Source of the DNA: Pseudomonas nunensis
Lineage (GTDB): Bacteria; Pseudomonadota; Gammaproteobacteria; Pseudomonadales; Pseudomonadaceae
Direction: 5' to 3'
Assembly: GCF_024296925.1 (NCBI RefSeq)
Contig: NZ_CP101125.1
Coordinates: forward strand, 1,242,501-1,306,500
Length of the DNA stretch: 64,000 bases
Shown: one piece after another, positions 26,140-33,974 of the stretch
Numbering within the stretch: position 1 is the first letter of the stretch
Layout: each line of letters begins with the position of its first letter
Notes under the pieces: model-generated
What the model was told of the DNA's origin: nothing
The model's input: the letters and a program-made list of their open reading frames with translations, nothing else
Database searches by the model: none
Position numbers and translations under genes: made by a program

Positions 26140-27411
26140 TTATAGATCTTGTAGTGGTGCATCGGCAGTGCGGATACCCAGCACGCCGGTCAATATCACA
26201 TACGTTAGCGCGGCAGCGGCGATGCCTACCAGCGGCGCGACCCACGGCGAGCTGAATGCGGCGACTGTGCCGACCGCATAAGCACTCAGGCCGGGCCAGT
26301 TGAACGCCGGCAGCCGCGCATCGGCCAGTCGAGGATATTGACCGCGATAACGGAAGAAAAAGTCCGCCATGATCACACCGCCAATCGGCGGAATCACCGT
26401 GCCGAGCAAAATCAGATAAGGCACCAGCATGTCGTACATGCCCAGCAGCGCGAGCAAGGTGCCGATCACCGCGCCGGCCAGGGTCACAGTTTTGCGCCGC
26501 CCGGTGCGCAGCAGGTTGCAACCGGCAACGGCGAAGTTGTAGATGGTGTTGTCCTGGGTGCTCCAGATATTGAGCAACAACATCGCCATCGCGGCCATGG
26601 CGAAGCCTTGCAACAGCAGCACTTCGACCACGTCTGGCTGCTGATAGACGATGGCTCCGTAGGCGCCGATCAGCACCATCAGGCCATTGCCGATGAAGAA
26701 GCCGATCAGGCTCGCCAGCACTGCGACCCGCGCCGAACGGGAGAAGCGCGTCCAGTTGGTCGCTTGGGTGGCGCCGCTGACGAAGGTGCCGAACACCAGG
26801 GTAATCGCCGTCGACCAATCCAGCGTGCCGGTCGGCACCACGGCGAGCAATCCGTCGAGCCCGCCGACCTTGAGCGTGGCGACCCACATCGACAGCATCA
26901 GCAGCAACATCATCGCCGGCACCGCGATGTACGACAGGATCTCCAGTCCGCGATAACCGACATACGCGGTTGCGCAAAACACCAGGCCGAACAGCACCAT
27001 CAGCCCGAGCACCGTGCCTTGTTCCAGTTCGAAATACTTGCCCAGCACCACGGCAGCCGTGGCCGTGCCCCAGGCGTACCAGCCGATCTGGGTGAACCCG
27101 AGGATCAAGTCACTGAGCTTGCTGCCCACCTCACCGAAACAGAAACGGCCCATCAAAACCGAGTTGAGGCCGCTCTTGAAGGCGATGTAACCAAGGCCTG
27201 CGGCGTAGATCCCCAGCAGCAGATTGCCGACGACAATCACCGCCATCATCTCGCCAAAACTGAACGCCACGCCAAGCTTGCCGCCGGCGAACATGGTCGC
27301 GGTGAAGAAGGTGAAACCGAGCAGCACCATGGCGGTGGAGGCGAGGCCTTTGCGGGCGTGCATCGGGACTTCGCTGAGGGGGTAATCGTTTCCCGGATCG
27401 TTCTGCGTCAT
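26140..27411 (-). CDS. codB: Cytosine permease
   Basis: This 423-residue NCS1-family transporter imports cytosine with protons or sodium. It shows 12 membrane segments starting at residue 24 and the conserved FTFFTATMFAGGKLG, TQATNWTRFSRSA and STQDNTIYNFA stretches. The ATG at 27411 follows AAGGAA and is preferred. It is first in the codBA pair, ahead of the deaminase. No dedicated regulator gene lies next to it. Confidence 0.94.
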   Translation of the reverse strand: MTQNDPGNDYPLSEVPMHARKGLASTAMVLLGFTFFTATMFAGGKLGVAFSFGEMMAVIVVGNLLLGIYAAGLGYIAFKSGLNSVLMGRFCFGEVGSKLSDLILGFTQIGWYAWGTATAAVVLGKYFELEQGTVLGLMVLFGLVFCATAYVGYRGLEILSYIAVPAMMLLLMLSMWVATLKVGGLDGLLAVVPTGTLDWSTAITLVFGTFVSGATQATNWTRFSRSARVAVLASLIGFFIGNGLMVLIGAYGAIVYQQPDVVEVLLLQGFAMAAMAMLLLNIWSTQDNTIYNFAVAGCNLLRTGRRKTVTLAGAVIGTLLALLGMYDMLVPYLILLGTVIPPIGGVIMADFFFRYRGQYPRLADARLPAFNWPGLSAYAVGTVAAFSSPWVAPLVGIAAAALTYVILTGVLGIRTADAPLQDL

Positions 27412-27546
27412 GGGGCGTTCCTTGCTGGATGAGAGACGCGGGGAGGGTTGCAGTGGTCGTGCCAAGCGTGAGGTGATGGGGTTATTTATAGACGAGGCGG
27501 GGGATCAGGGCGCGAAAGCGGTGCAGATGGCGCAACACAAGACCCA

Positions 27547-27634
27547 TGTGGGAGCGGGCTTGCTCGCGAAAGCGGTGTGTCAGCAGTATCAATGGCGACT
27601 GGTTCACCGCATTCGCGAGCAAGCCCGCTCCCAC
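27547..27634. repeat. REP pair
   Basis: Two inverted copies of the GCGGGCTTGCTCGCGA REP flank a short spacer between codB and an alpha/beta hydrolase gene. They lie upstream of codB and just after the stop of the hydrolase on the same strand. Confidence 0.85.
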
Positions 27635-27650
27635 AGGGGAATCGGTTTCG

Positions 27651-28481
27651 TCAGGGGGATTTGTGTAAAGGCAGAAACCACAGCAACGCCGCGACGATCG
27701 CTTCCGGCGCATCTTCTTGCACCAGGTGTCCGGCGTTTGGAATGGCGTGGAAACGCGAGCCCGGAATCATCCCGTGCAGCGCCTGACCGCGCTCGATGGG
27801 AATCCACTGATCATCCTCGCCCCACAGGATCTGCACCGGGCAGCGGATTGTCGGGTACAGCGCTTCGGCCTCGCGGGTGTAGCGCTCGTCCATTTGCGCG
27901 ATCTGCCGATAGAACGCCGCTTGCCCCGGTTCCCCCAGCCATGGTTGCACGTAGGGCGCCAGTTCATGCTCAGAAATATCGCGCTTGATCGCGCCGCGAA
28001 TATAGGTCGGCACAATGGCGCGCTGGATGTAGTCGGGTATTCCACTGAACGCCGCTTCATGCTGACGAACATGCTGCACGAACGGCGAGCCCCAAGGCGT
28101 CAGCGCCACCGGGTCGATCAGGGTCAGGCTGCGGTAGTTTTTGCCATTCAACAGATGCGTGCGCAGGGCGGTGGCGCCACCGAAATCGTGGGCCACCACG
28201 TCGGGTTGCTCCAGGCCCCAGTGGTCGAGCAACTGGGCCAGCAGATCGTTCTGCACGCCGAGGGATACATCACCGTCGTTTTTCTCGGATTGCCCGTAGC
28301 CCAGCAGATCGAAGTAATGCACCCGATGCGTGGCGATGAAATGCGGCGCGATGCGGTGCCACACGTAAGAAGAAAACGGCGTGCCATGCACAAACACCAA
28401 CGGCGGGCCGTCGCCGCGCACGGCGTAGCGAACGGAGTGCCCGTTGAAGCGATAGGTTTGAGGCAGAGGCCAGTCAGTCAT
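27651..28481 (-). CDS. Alpha/beta hydrolase with an aspartate nucleophile (dehalogenase/epoxide-hydrolase type)
   Basis: This 276-residue soluble hydrolase has the HGTP oxyanion segment (residues 32-35), the nucleophile elbow VVAHDFGG with D99 where esterases carry Ser, a likely acid at D223 or D224 (WGEDDQW) and the catalytic His at H252 (NAGHLVQED). An Asp nucleophile is the mark of haloalkane/haloacetate dehalogenases and epoxide hydrolases. The exact substrate is unknown. The start at 28481 removes an upstream stretch that is REP sequence. The gene stands alone between REP elements. Confidence 0.82.
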   Translation of the reverse strand: MTDWPLPQTYRFNGHSVRYAVRGDGPPLVFVHGTPFSSYVWHRIAPHFIATHRVHYFDLLGYGQSEKNDGDVSLGVQNDLLAQLLDHWGLEQPDVVAHDFGGATALRTHLLNGKNYRSLTLIDPVALTPWGSPFVQHVRQHEAAFSGIPDYIQRAIVPTYIRGAIKRDISEHELAPYVQPWLGEPGQAAFYRQIAQMDERYTREAEALYPTIRCPVQILWGEDDQWIPIERGQALHGMIPGSRFHAIPNAGHLVQEDAPEAIVAALLWFLPLHKSP

Positions 28482-28569
28482 GGGGGTGTCCTCTTGGCGG
28501 GGGGGAGCCAAAAAGCATAGGCATCTTAGGACAGGACGAATGCAACACCTGACGAAACGCATTCCCCCC

Positions 28570-28794
28570 TGTGGGAGCGGGCTTGCTCGCGAAAGCGGTG
28601 TATCAGTCACTATTGATGTTGGCTAGCCCGGCCCCTTCGCGAGCAAGCCCGCTCCCACAGGGGACTTGGGCCAGACGCTGATTCTGTGTCCAGCGAAGAT
28701 CCATTGTGGGAGCGAGCTTGCTCGCGATAGCGTCTGCGTATTCAACATCAAGGTGGCTGACAGACCGCCATCGCGAGCAAGCTCGCTCCCACAG
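28570..28794. repeat. Two REP pairs in tandem
   Basis: Pairs at 28570-28660 (GCGGGCTTGCTCGCGA type) and 28705-28794 (GCGAGCTTGCTCGCGA variant) occupy the gap between the hydrolase start and the end of the acetyltransferase gene. Confidence 0.87.
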
Positions 28795-28822
28795 GAGGTT
28801 GTGCCGGACGCTGATCCTGTGT

Positions 28823-29275
28823 CTAGCCCAATACTTTACTCATGTGCACCCGACGCAAGCCGTTCTCTTCGACCCGATGGGTTTCGACATACCCGCGGCG
28901 GGTGTACAGCGCGATGTTTTCGCTCATGGCTTCGTTGGTGTAGAGCCGGATCGTCGGGTAACCCGCTTCTCGCGCATGGCGTTCGGCGTACTCGAGTAAC
29001 TGCCGGCCATGGCCTTGGCCCTTGAACGCCGGGCTGACCGCGATGTTGTCCAGCAGCAAATACTCTTCGGTGTCGATCAGTACCACAAAACCGCTGAGTG
29101 CCTGTTGGTCGGCGAGCACGTGCACGCGCCTGGCCAGCACTTGGCTGGCGTAGTCATCCAGCATCGGCGCCGGTTTACGGCCGATACGCTCGATGTAAGG
29201 CGAGTAAGCCGCCTCGACGATGGCCTCGATCTGCGCGATATCCTCAAGCGTAGCGGGGCGAATGAGCAGTGACAT
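28823..29275 (-). CDS. GNAT-family N-acetyltransferase
   Basis: This 150-residue enzyme has the GNAT fold: an N-terminal IRPATLEDIAQI strand-helix, the acetyl-CoA binding motif GQGHGRQLL at about residue 88 in a V-x-P-x-F-K-GQG context (SPAFKGQGHG), and a C-terminal YTRRGYVETHR. It transfers acetyl groups to an unknown amine. The ATG at 29275 follows AAGGA. It lies downstream of queD on the same strand, separated by a terminator. Confidence 0.85.
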   Translation of the reverse strand: MSLLIRPATLEDIAQIEAIVEAAYSPYIERIGRKPAPMLDDYASQVLARRVHVLADQQALSGFVVLIDTEEYLLLDNIAVSPAFKGQGHGRQLLEYAERHAREAGYPTIRLYTNEAMSENIALYTRRGYVETHRVEENGLRRVHMSKVLG

Positions 29276-29343
29276 GAGGCGGGTTCCTTCGGGCCAAGGA
29301 TGGGGCCTGACTGTACTCGGCGTGGAGGCGAAACGACAGGCAT

Positions 29344-29370
29344 AAAAAAACCACCGTCGCCGGTGGTTCT
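29344..29370 (-). terminator. Rho-independent terminator after queD
   Basis: On the minus strand AACCACCG, loop GCGA and CGGTGGTT are followed by a run of seven T. It starts 16 bases past the queD stop and separates queD from the acetyltransferase gene. Confidence 0.85.
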
Positions 29371-29385
29371 TTTGAATCAGCTGTT

Positions 29386-29742
29386 TTATTCGCCGCGATA
29401 AATGCAGCCGCTGGTGCAGGTTTCGTGGATACGAATCGCGCTGAGTTCCGGCAGCAGTGGCTTCAACTCGGTCCAGATCCACTTGGCCAGCACTTCGCTG
29501 GTCGGGTTTTCCAGGCCAGGAATGTCGTTCAAATAGTTGTGATCGAGGCGCTCATACAACGGCTTGAAGATCGCCTTGATTTCCGAGAAGTCGCGGATCC
29601 AGCCGGTATGCGGATCGAGGTCGCCGCTCAAGTGGATCGCCACTTTGAACGAGTGACCGTGCAGGCGACCGCACTTGTGACCGTCCGGTACGTGGGGCAG
29701 GCGGTGGGCGGATTCGAACGTAAACTCTTTGAAGATTTCCAC
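29386..29742 (-). CDS. queD: 6-carboxy-5,6,7,8-tetrahydropterin synthase
   Basis: This 118-residue enzyme makes 6-carboxytetrahydropterin, the second step of queuosine biosynthesis. Visible are the zinc and active-site residues SAHRL (His near 13), CGRLHGHS (Cys24 with H28, H30), and the later LDHNYLND and ETCTSGC segment. Length and motifs match QueD. It is followed by a good terminator. The next gene upstream, a patatin-like enzyme, is unrelated to queuosine, so queD is transcribed alone or with it. Confidence 0.94.
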   Translation of the reverse strand: MEIFKEFTFESAHRLPHVPDGHKCGRLHGHSFKVAIHLSGDLDPHTGWIRDFSEIKAIFKPLYERLDHNYLNDIPGLENPTSEVLAKWIWTELKPLLPELSAIRIHETCTSGCIYRGE

Positions 29743-29827
29743 AGTGATTTTCAGCTCTGTCAGGTGGCGATCGCCGCGGCGATGTGGGCAGGCGGCGAGT
29801 TTACCAGAGCGCCGGGCAAAACACTGA

Positions 29828-30907
29828 CTAAAGGGTCAGCAAGCGCTCGCCGAGGCGACCACTGGCGGCCAGTTCGAGGAACTCGTCGCCCATCCGACGG
29901 CTTTCCTCCATCGCCGCGCGCCAGTATTTCTGCCGGCTCGGCGCATCGCCCATGAAGCGCTTGAAGTCATTACGATCCGGCAGTTTGCCGTAGGGCAGGC
30001 GCGCCAGGTAATCCTTCGACGGCGCCAGCAGCAGGACATCCTGCAAGCGCGTCGGACAGGCGCGGCGCCACGGCAGGGTCTTGTCGAACCAGCCGGGAAT
30101 GATCCGGTCGGTGAAGTGCGGATACAGCACGATGTCGTTGCCGCTGTAGGGCAAGTCGAGGTGATAGTCCAACAAACCGCCGTCGCGAAAGGTCCCGGCG
30201 CCGGCGCCGGGCAAGTCCCGCACGCCTTCCATGACCATCGGGATCGAGCCCGACGCCAGCAAGGCCTGACGCAAGTTGCCGGCGTTCAGCGCGACGAAAC
30301 GCGACGGGAAGTCATTCAGCGCATTGACCGGCGGCGCCAGGCGCGGGTCGTGGATGATCAACCGCTCGAAATGCCGCGACAGCCGCGCGCGGCCCCGCAG
30401 GTTGTCGGCGATCACCGACGACAGGCCCAGCCCCAGGCGACCGCGATGGTCATGGGCGAGCAGACCGTGACTTTTGACCACCATGATGTTGAGTCGGTAA
30501 TGCGCATTGTCGAGGATCGTGGCGTCGCGCCCGTCCAGCAGCTCATCGAGCATGCGCCGGGAGCTCTGGCTGATCTGCGCCATGGTCACGCCTTTGTCGA
30601 AATTCTGCTCGGTGTACAGATGACCGAGTCGCTGGATGCCTTCGGCGGCGTCCGGCAAACAAGCGCTGGCAAACCGCCAGGAACCCACCGACGCACCAAT
30701 CAACGATCGCTCTCGCGGTGCCGTCGGCAGCCATTCGCCGAACAGCGCCAGGTCCAGACCTTGAATCCCCAACGCCTTGGGCCCACCGGCCGCGCCCGGC
30801 AGCGTGCCGACGTCGGTGGCGCTCAGGCCGTTTTCACGAATGCGCGCAAAGGCCCGAGGGCCGGCCTTGAGGGTCAGGGACGGGAACTTGATGTGGATAG
30901 CGGTCAT
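29828..30907 (-). CDS. Patatin-like phospholipase
   Basis: This 359-residue enzyme has the patatin catalytic dyad: S73 in GASVGS and D242 in FRDGGLLD. A glycine-rich oxyanion region (GAAGGPK) comes just before. It should hydrolyse membrane phospholipids or other lipids. No signal peptide is present, so it probably acts in the cytoplasm or is secreted another way. The ATG at 30907 is chosen as the first codon of the family-like sequence. It lies just upstream of queD on the same strand. Confidence 0.84.
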   Translation of the reverse strand: MTAIHIKFPSLTLKAGPRAFARIRENGLSATDVGTLPGAAGGPKALGIQGLDLALFGEWLPTAPRERSLIGASVGSWRFASACLPDAAEGIQRLGHLYTEQNFDKGVTMAQISQSSRRMLDELLDGRDATILDNAHYRLNIMVVKSHGLLAHDHRGRLGLGLSSVIADNLRGRARLSRHFERLIIHDPRLAPPVNALNDFPSRFVALNAGNLRQALLASGSIPMVMEGVRDLPGAGAGTFRDGGLLDYHLDLPYSGNDIVLYPHFTDRIIPGWFDKTLPWRRACPTRLQDVLLLAPSKDYLARLPYGKLPDRNDFKRFMGDAPSRQKYWRAAMEESRRMGDEFLELAASGRLGERLLTL

Positions 30908-30958
30908 ACCGGTCTCGATGTCTGGCAAGCGGGGGATTATAGACATCCAAAATCCCCC

Positions 30959-31049
30959 TGTGGGAGCGGGCTTGCTCGCGAAAGCGGTGTGTCAGTCGAT
31001 ACACATGTTGCCTGACACACCGCTTTCGCGAGCAAGCCCGCTCCCACGG
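30959..31049. repeat. REP pair
   Basis: Inverted GCGGGCTTGCTCGCGA REPs at both ends of the element lie between the divergent patatin-like gene and the PepSY-two-component operon. Confidence 0.85.
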
Positions 31050-31097
31050 GTTTTATGCATATTGTGTGTGCTGTGTTGTCATGACCAATGATGGCAA

Positions 31098-31129
31098 TTC
31101 AGTTTCAGTTAAGTTCGCCCCGCTATGGT
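31098..31129 (+). promoter_or_regulatory. Candidate BqsR box and -10 of the PepSY-TCS operon
   Basis: TTCAG (31098-31102), six bases, TTAAG (31109-31113) is one base off the TTAAG-N6-TTAAG direct repeat reported for BqsR. A possible -10, TATGGT, begins at 31124, ten bases past the second half. That arrangement is the one used by PhoP/PmrA-type activators, and the site is 56 bases before the first PepSY gene. It suggests self-regulation. Confidence 0.5.
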
Positions 31130-31168
31130 GCACCCCGTACGCAACACATAAAAATACGGAGACACCCC

Positions 31169-31477
31169 ATGAAAACCCTGACTGCCCTGTTCACCGCGTC
31201 CATTCTCGCCATGACTGCCAGCCTCGCCCACGCCCGAGACCTGGGCCCCGACGAAGCCCTGAGGTTGCGCGACGCTGGTACCATTGTGTCTTTCGAGAAG
31301 CTCAATGCCATCGCCCTGGCCAAACACCCGGGCGCCAAGGTTACCGAAACCGAGCTGGAAGAAGAGTACGGCAAGTACATCTACCAGGTGGAACTGCGTG
31401 ACCCGCAGGGCATTGAGTGGGACCTGGAATTGGACGCTGTCAGCGGGCAGGTTCTCAAGGATCATCAGGATACGTAA
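31169..31477 (+). CDS. PepSY-domain periplasmic protein (first of two)
   Basis: This 102-residue protein has a signal peptide (MKTLTALFTASILAMTASLAHA) and a PepSY domain built around EALRLRDAGTIVSFEKL, ALAKHPGAKVTETELEEEYG and YIYQVELRDPQG. GGAG precedes the ATG at 31169. The next gene begins in the same TAATG as this stop. PepSY proteins usually bind or inhibit proteases or serve as sensing partners. Its position ahead of a two-component system like BqsRS matches the bqsP/bqsQ type leader genes, though I could not confirm those names. Confidence 0.82.
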   Translation: MKTLTALFTASILAMTASLAHARDLGPDEALRLRDAGTIVSFEKLNAIALAKHPGAKVTETELEEEYGKYIYQVELRDPQGIEWDLELDAVSGQVLKDHQDT

Positions 31478-31782
31478 TGAAGGTGTTTTCCGTTTCACGC
31501 ATGACGCTGGGGCTTCTGGCATTTTGCTCGGTGGTCATGGCCCGCGACCTGGATCAGGACGAAGCCCTGCGCTTGCGTCAGCAGGGCGTGATCCTGCCGC
31601 TCGAACAACTGCTGCAACAGGCGCTGGATCGCTATCCCGGGTCCAAGTTGCTGGAAGCCGAGCTCGAAGAAAAACACGACGTCTACATTTATGAAGTCGA
31701 GTTGCTGACCACCGAAGGCGTGGTCCGCGAGCTGGACATCGAGGCCGCCACTGGCCGTTTATTGAAAGACAAGGAAGATTGA
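31477..31782 (+). CDS. PepSY-domain periplasmic protein (second of two)
   Basis: This 101-residue paralogue of the preceding protein shares the core EALRLRQQGVILPLEQL, ALDRYPGSKLLEAELEEKHD, IYEVELLTTEG and the ending TGRLLKDKED. It has its own signal peptide (about 22 residues). Start and previous stop overlap by one base (TAATG), indicating coupled translation. It is followed 3 bases later by the response-regulator gene. The pair probably arose by tandem duplication. Confidence 0.8.
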   Translation: MKVFSVSRMTLGLLAFCSVVMARDLDQDEALRLRQQGVILPLEQLLQQALDRYPGSKLLEAELEEKHDVYIYEVELLTTEGVVRELDIEAATGRLLKDKED

Positions 31783-31785
31783 CCG

Positions 31786-32454
31786 ATGCGATTGCTGCTG
31801 GTGGAAGACCACGTGCCCCTGGCCGACGAATTGATGACCGGCCTCAACCGCCAGGGCTACGCCGTGGACTGGCTGGCCGACGGGCGCGACGCGGTGTACC
31901 AGGGCAGCAGCGAACCTTATGACCTGATCATCCTCGACCTCGGCCTGCCGGGTTTGCCGGGGCTCGAAGTGCTGACCCAATGGCGCGCCGGAGGGTTGTC
32001 GACGCCGGTGCTGATCCTCACCGCACGGGATTCCTGGGCCGAACGCATCGAAGGCCTCAAGGCTGGCGCCGATGATTACCTGAGCAAACCCTTTCACCCT
32101 GAAGAACTGCACTTGCGAGTCCAGGCGTTGTTGCGCCGCTCCCACGGCCAGGCCAACCAGCCAACGCTCAAGGCCGCCGGGCTGCACCTGGATGAAGGTC
32201 GCCAGTGCGTGACCCGCGACGGCGCCGACATTCAGCTCACCGCCGCCGAATTCCGTCTGCTGCGCTATTTCATGCTGCACCCCGAACAGATCCTCTCCAA
32301 AAGTCACCTCGCCGAACACCTCTACGACGGTGAAACCGAGCGTGATTCGAATGTGTTGGAAGTTCACGTCAACCACCTGCGGCGCAAGCTCGGGCGCAGC
32401 GTGATCGAAACCCGTCGCGGCCAGGGTTACCTGTTCGGCGGGCAAGCCCAGTGA
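31786..32454 (+). CDS. bqsR: OmpR/PhoP-family response regulator, BqsR/CarR-like
   Basis: This 222-residue regulator has a receiver domain (about 1-115) with phosphorylation site D51 ([10 protein letters not shown]) and the conserved Thr (LTARD) and Lys (LSKPF). A winged-helix DNA-binding domain follows at about 128-220. The operon order (two PepSY genes, regulator, sensor) and the nearby chemoreceptors match the region around PA2652-2660 of P. aeruginosa, where BqsR (CarR) responds to ferrous iron or calcium. I recall that synteny rather than having searched it. A candidate binding site is upstream of the first PepSY gene. Confidence 0.82.
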   Translation: MRLLLVEDHVPLADELMTGLNRQGYAVDWLADGRDAVYQGSSEPYDLIILDLGLPGLPGLEVLTQWRAGGLSTPVLILTARDSWAERIEGLKAGADDYLSKPFHPEELHLRVQALLRRSHGQANQPTLKAAGLHLDEGRQCVTRDGADIQLTAAEFRLLRYFMLHPEQILSKSHLAEHLYDGETERDSNVLEVHVNHLRRKLGRSVIETRRGQGYLFGGQAQ

Positions 32455-33764
32455 GGTCGATCCAGCGCCGCTTGAGTCTGGGCCTGATCAGCGTGATGGT
32501 GATCGTCGGCCTGGTGCTGGCGCAAACCAGTTTGTGGCTGTTCGAAATGGGCTTGCAGCGCTACCTCGAAGCCGGGCTGCGCAACGACAGTGAAAACCTG
32601 CTGGCCGCGTTGGTGCGCGGGCCCCAGGGTTTGCAACTGGATGAACGACATTTGGCGCCGGCCTATCAACGGCCGTTTTCCGGGCATTACTTCCGCATCG
32701 ATTTTGCCGACAGCCACTGGCGCTCACGTTCGTTGTGGGATCAGGAATTGCCACGGCTGGATTACGCTGGGTTACACAGCAATCTGCAACTCGGCCCGGA
32801 AGGCCAGCAACTGCTGATCCTGCGCTCGGACTATCGGCGTCTGGGCCAATCGATTTCCATCAGCGTGGCGCAGGATTACACGCCGGTGCGCGAGAGCTTT
32901 TTGCGCATGCAACAGGTCGGGCTCGGGCTCGGGTTGGCAGGGTTGCTGCTGATTCTGCTGCTGCAACGGATCACCGTGCGCCGCGCCTTGCGTCCACTGG
33001 AAAAGGCCCGCGAGCAAATCGCGCAACTGCAGCAAGGCCAGCGCTCGCAACTGGACGATCAGGTGCCGGTGGAGCTGGAGCCACTGGTGGCGCAGATCAA
33101 CCATTTGCTCGCCCACACCGAAGACAGCCTCAAGCGTTCGCGCAATGCCCTGGGCAACCTCGGGCATGCCTTGAAAACACCGCTGGCGGTGTTGCTCAGC
33201 CTGGCATCCAGCGAAAAACTCGATGCTCACCCGGAGCTGCGCAAGGTCATCCAGCAACAGCTGGAACAGGTGCAGCAACGGCTCAATCGCGAACTCAATC
33301 GCGCCCGGTTGTCCGGCGATGCCTTGCCCGGTGTGTTGTTCGATTGCGATGCGGAGCTGCCGGGGTTACTCGCCACGTTGAACATGATTCACGGCGAACA
33401 CCTTGAGCTGAGCTACCGCGCACCCGCCGGTTTGCTGCTGCCCTGGGACCGCGAGGACTTGCTGGAACTGCTCGGCAATCTGCTGGATAACGCCTGCAAA
33501 TGGGCGGACGCCGAGGTTCGCTTGAGCGTGGTCGAAATGGCCGACAAATTTGAACTGAGCGTGGAAGACGACGGCCCGGGCATTCCCGAAGACCAGCGCG
33601 CCCAGGTGTTCAGTCGCGGCACGCGGCTGGATGAACAGACCGATGGGCATGGCCTGGGACTGGGCATCGTGCGCGACATCGTCGACACCTGGGGCGGCAC
33701 GTTGCTGTTGCAGGAAAGCGAGTGGGGTGGGCTGAAAGTCGTGATCGAACTGCCCAAGCGCTGA
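32451..33764 (+). CDS. bqsS: Sensor histidine kinase, BqsS/CarS-like
   Basis: This 437-residue kinase starts with a GTG that overlaps the regulator stop by 4 bases. Two membrane segments (about 9-30 and 155-173) bracket a periplasmic sensor of some 120 residues. A HAMP linker, the H-box NLGHALKTP (H239), the N-box [11 protein letters not shown] and the ATP-lid glycines DGPGIP and GHGLGLGI follow. The RExxR iron motif reported for BqsS is not visible in the periplasmic part, so ligand identity is uncertain. Regulator and sensor are a typical coupled pair. Confidence 0.82.
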   Translation: MRSIQRRLSLGLISVMVIVGLVLAQTSLWLFEMGLQRYLEAGLRNDSENLLAALVRGPQGLQLDERHLAPAYQRPFSGHYFRIDFADSHWRSRSLWDQELPRLDYAGLHSNLQLGPEGQQLLILRSDYRRLGQSISISVAQDYTPVRESFLRMQQVGLGLGLAGLLLILLLQRITVRRALRPLEKAREQIAQLQQGQRSQLDDQVPVELEPLVAQINHLLAHTEDSLKRSRNALGNLGHALKTPLAVLLSLASSEKLDAHPELRKVIQQQLEQVQQRLNRELNRARLSGDALPGVLFDCDAELPGLLATLNMIHGEHLELSYRAPAGLLLPWDREDLLELLGNLLDNACKWADAEVRLSVVEMADKFELSVEDDGPGIPEDQRAQVFSRGTRLDEQTDGHGLGLGIVRDIVDTWGGTLLLQESEWGGLKVVIELPKR

Positions 33765-33790
33765 CACTGAAGTCCAAACAATGAGCAACT

Positions 33791-33944
33791 TGTGGCGAGG
33801 GAGCTTGCCTGTGGCGAGGGAGCTTGCCTGTGGCGAGGGGGCTTGCCTGTGGCGAGGGGGCTTGCCCCCGTTGGGTTGCGAAGCGGCCCCAAAAAAAGCG
33901 GGCCTGCTGCGCAGTCCAACGGGGGCAAGCCCCCTCGCCACAGA
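33791..33944. repeat. Inverted repeat with tandem left edge
   Basis: A 19-base unit, TGTGGCGAGGGAGCTTGCC (later copies with GGGG in place of GGGA), is repeated at 33791, 33810, 33829 and 33848. The last copy continues into a full hairpin arm whose partner ends at 33944. It belongs to the same family as 2072-2194 and lies between the converging ends of the kinase and an MFS gene. Confidence 0.9.
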
Positions 33945-33974
33945 TAAACGCCAGCCATGAGGCCAGTGCCGTTC

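Noticed and set aside
29743..29827. preQ1 riboswitch ahead of queD
   Set aside because: The short upstream region has no preQ1 aptamer-like C-rich pseudoknot, so I do not call one.
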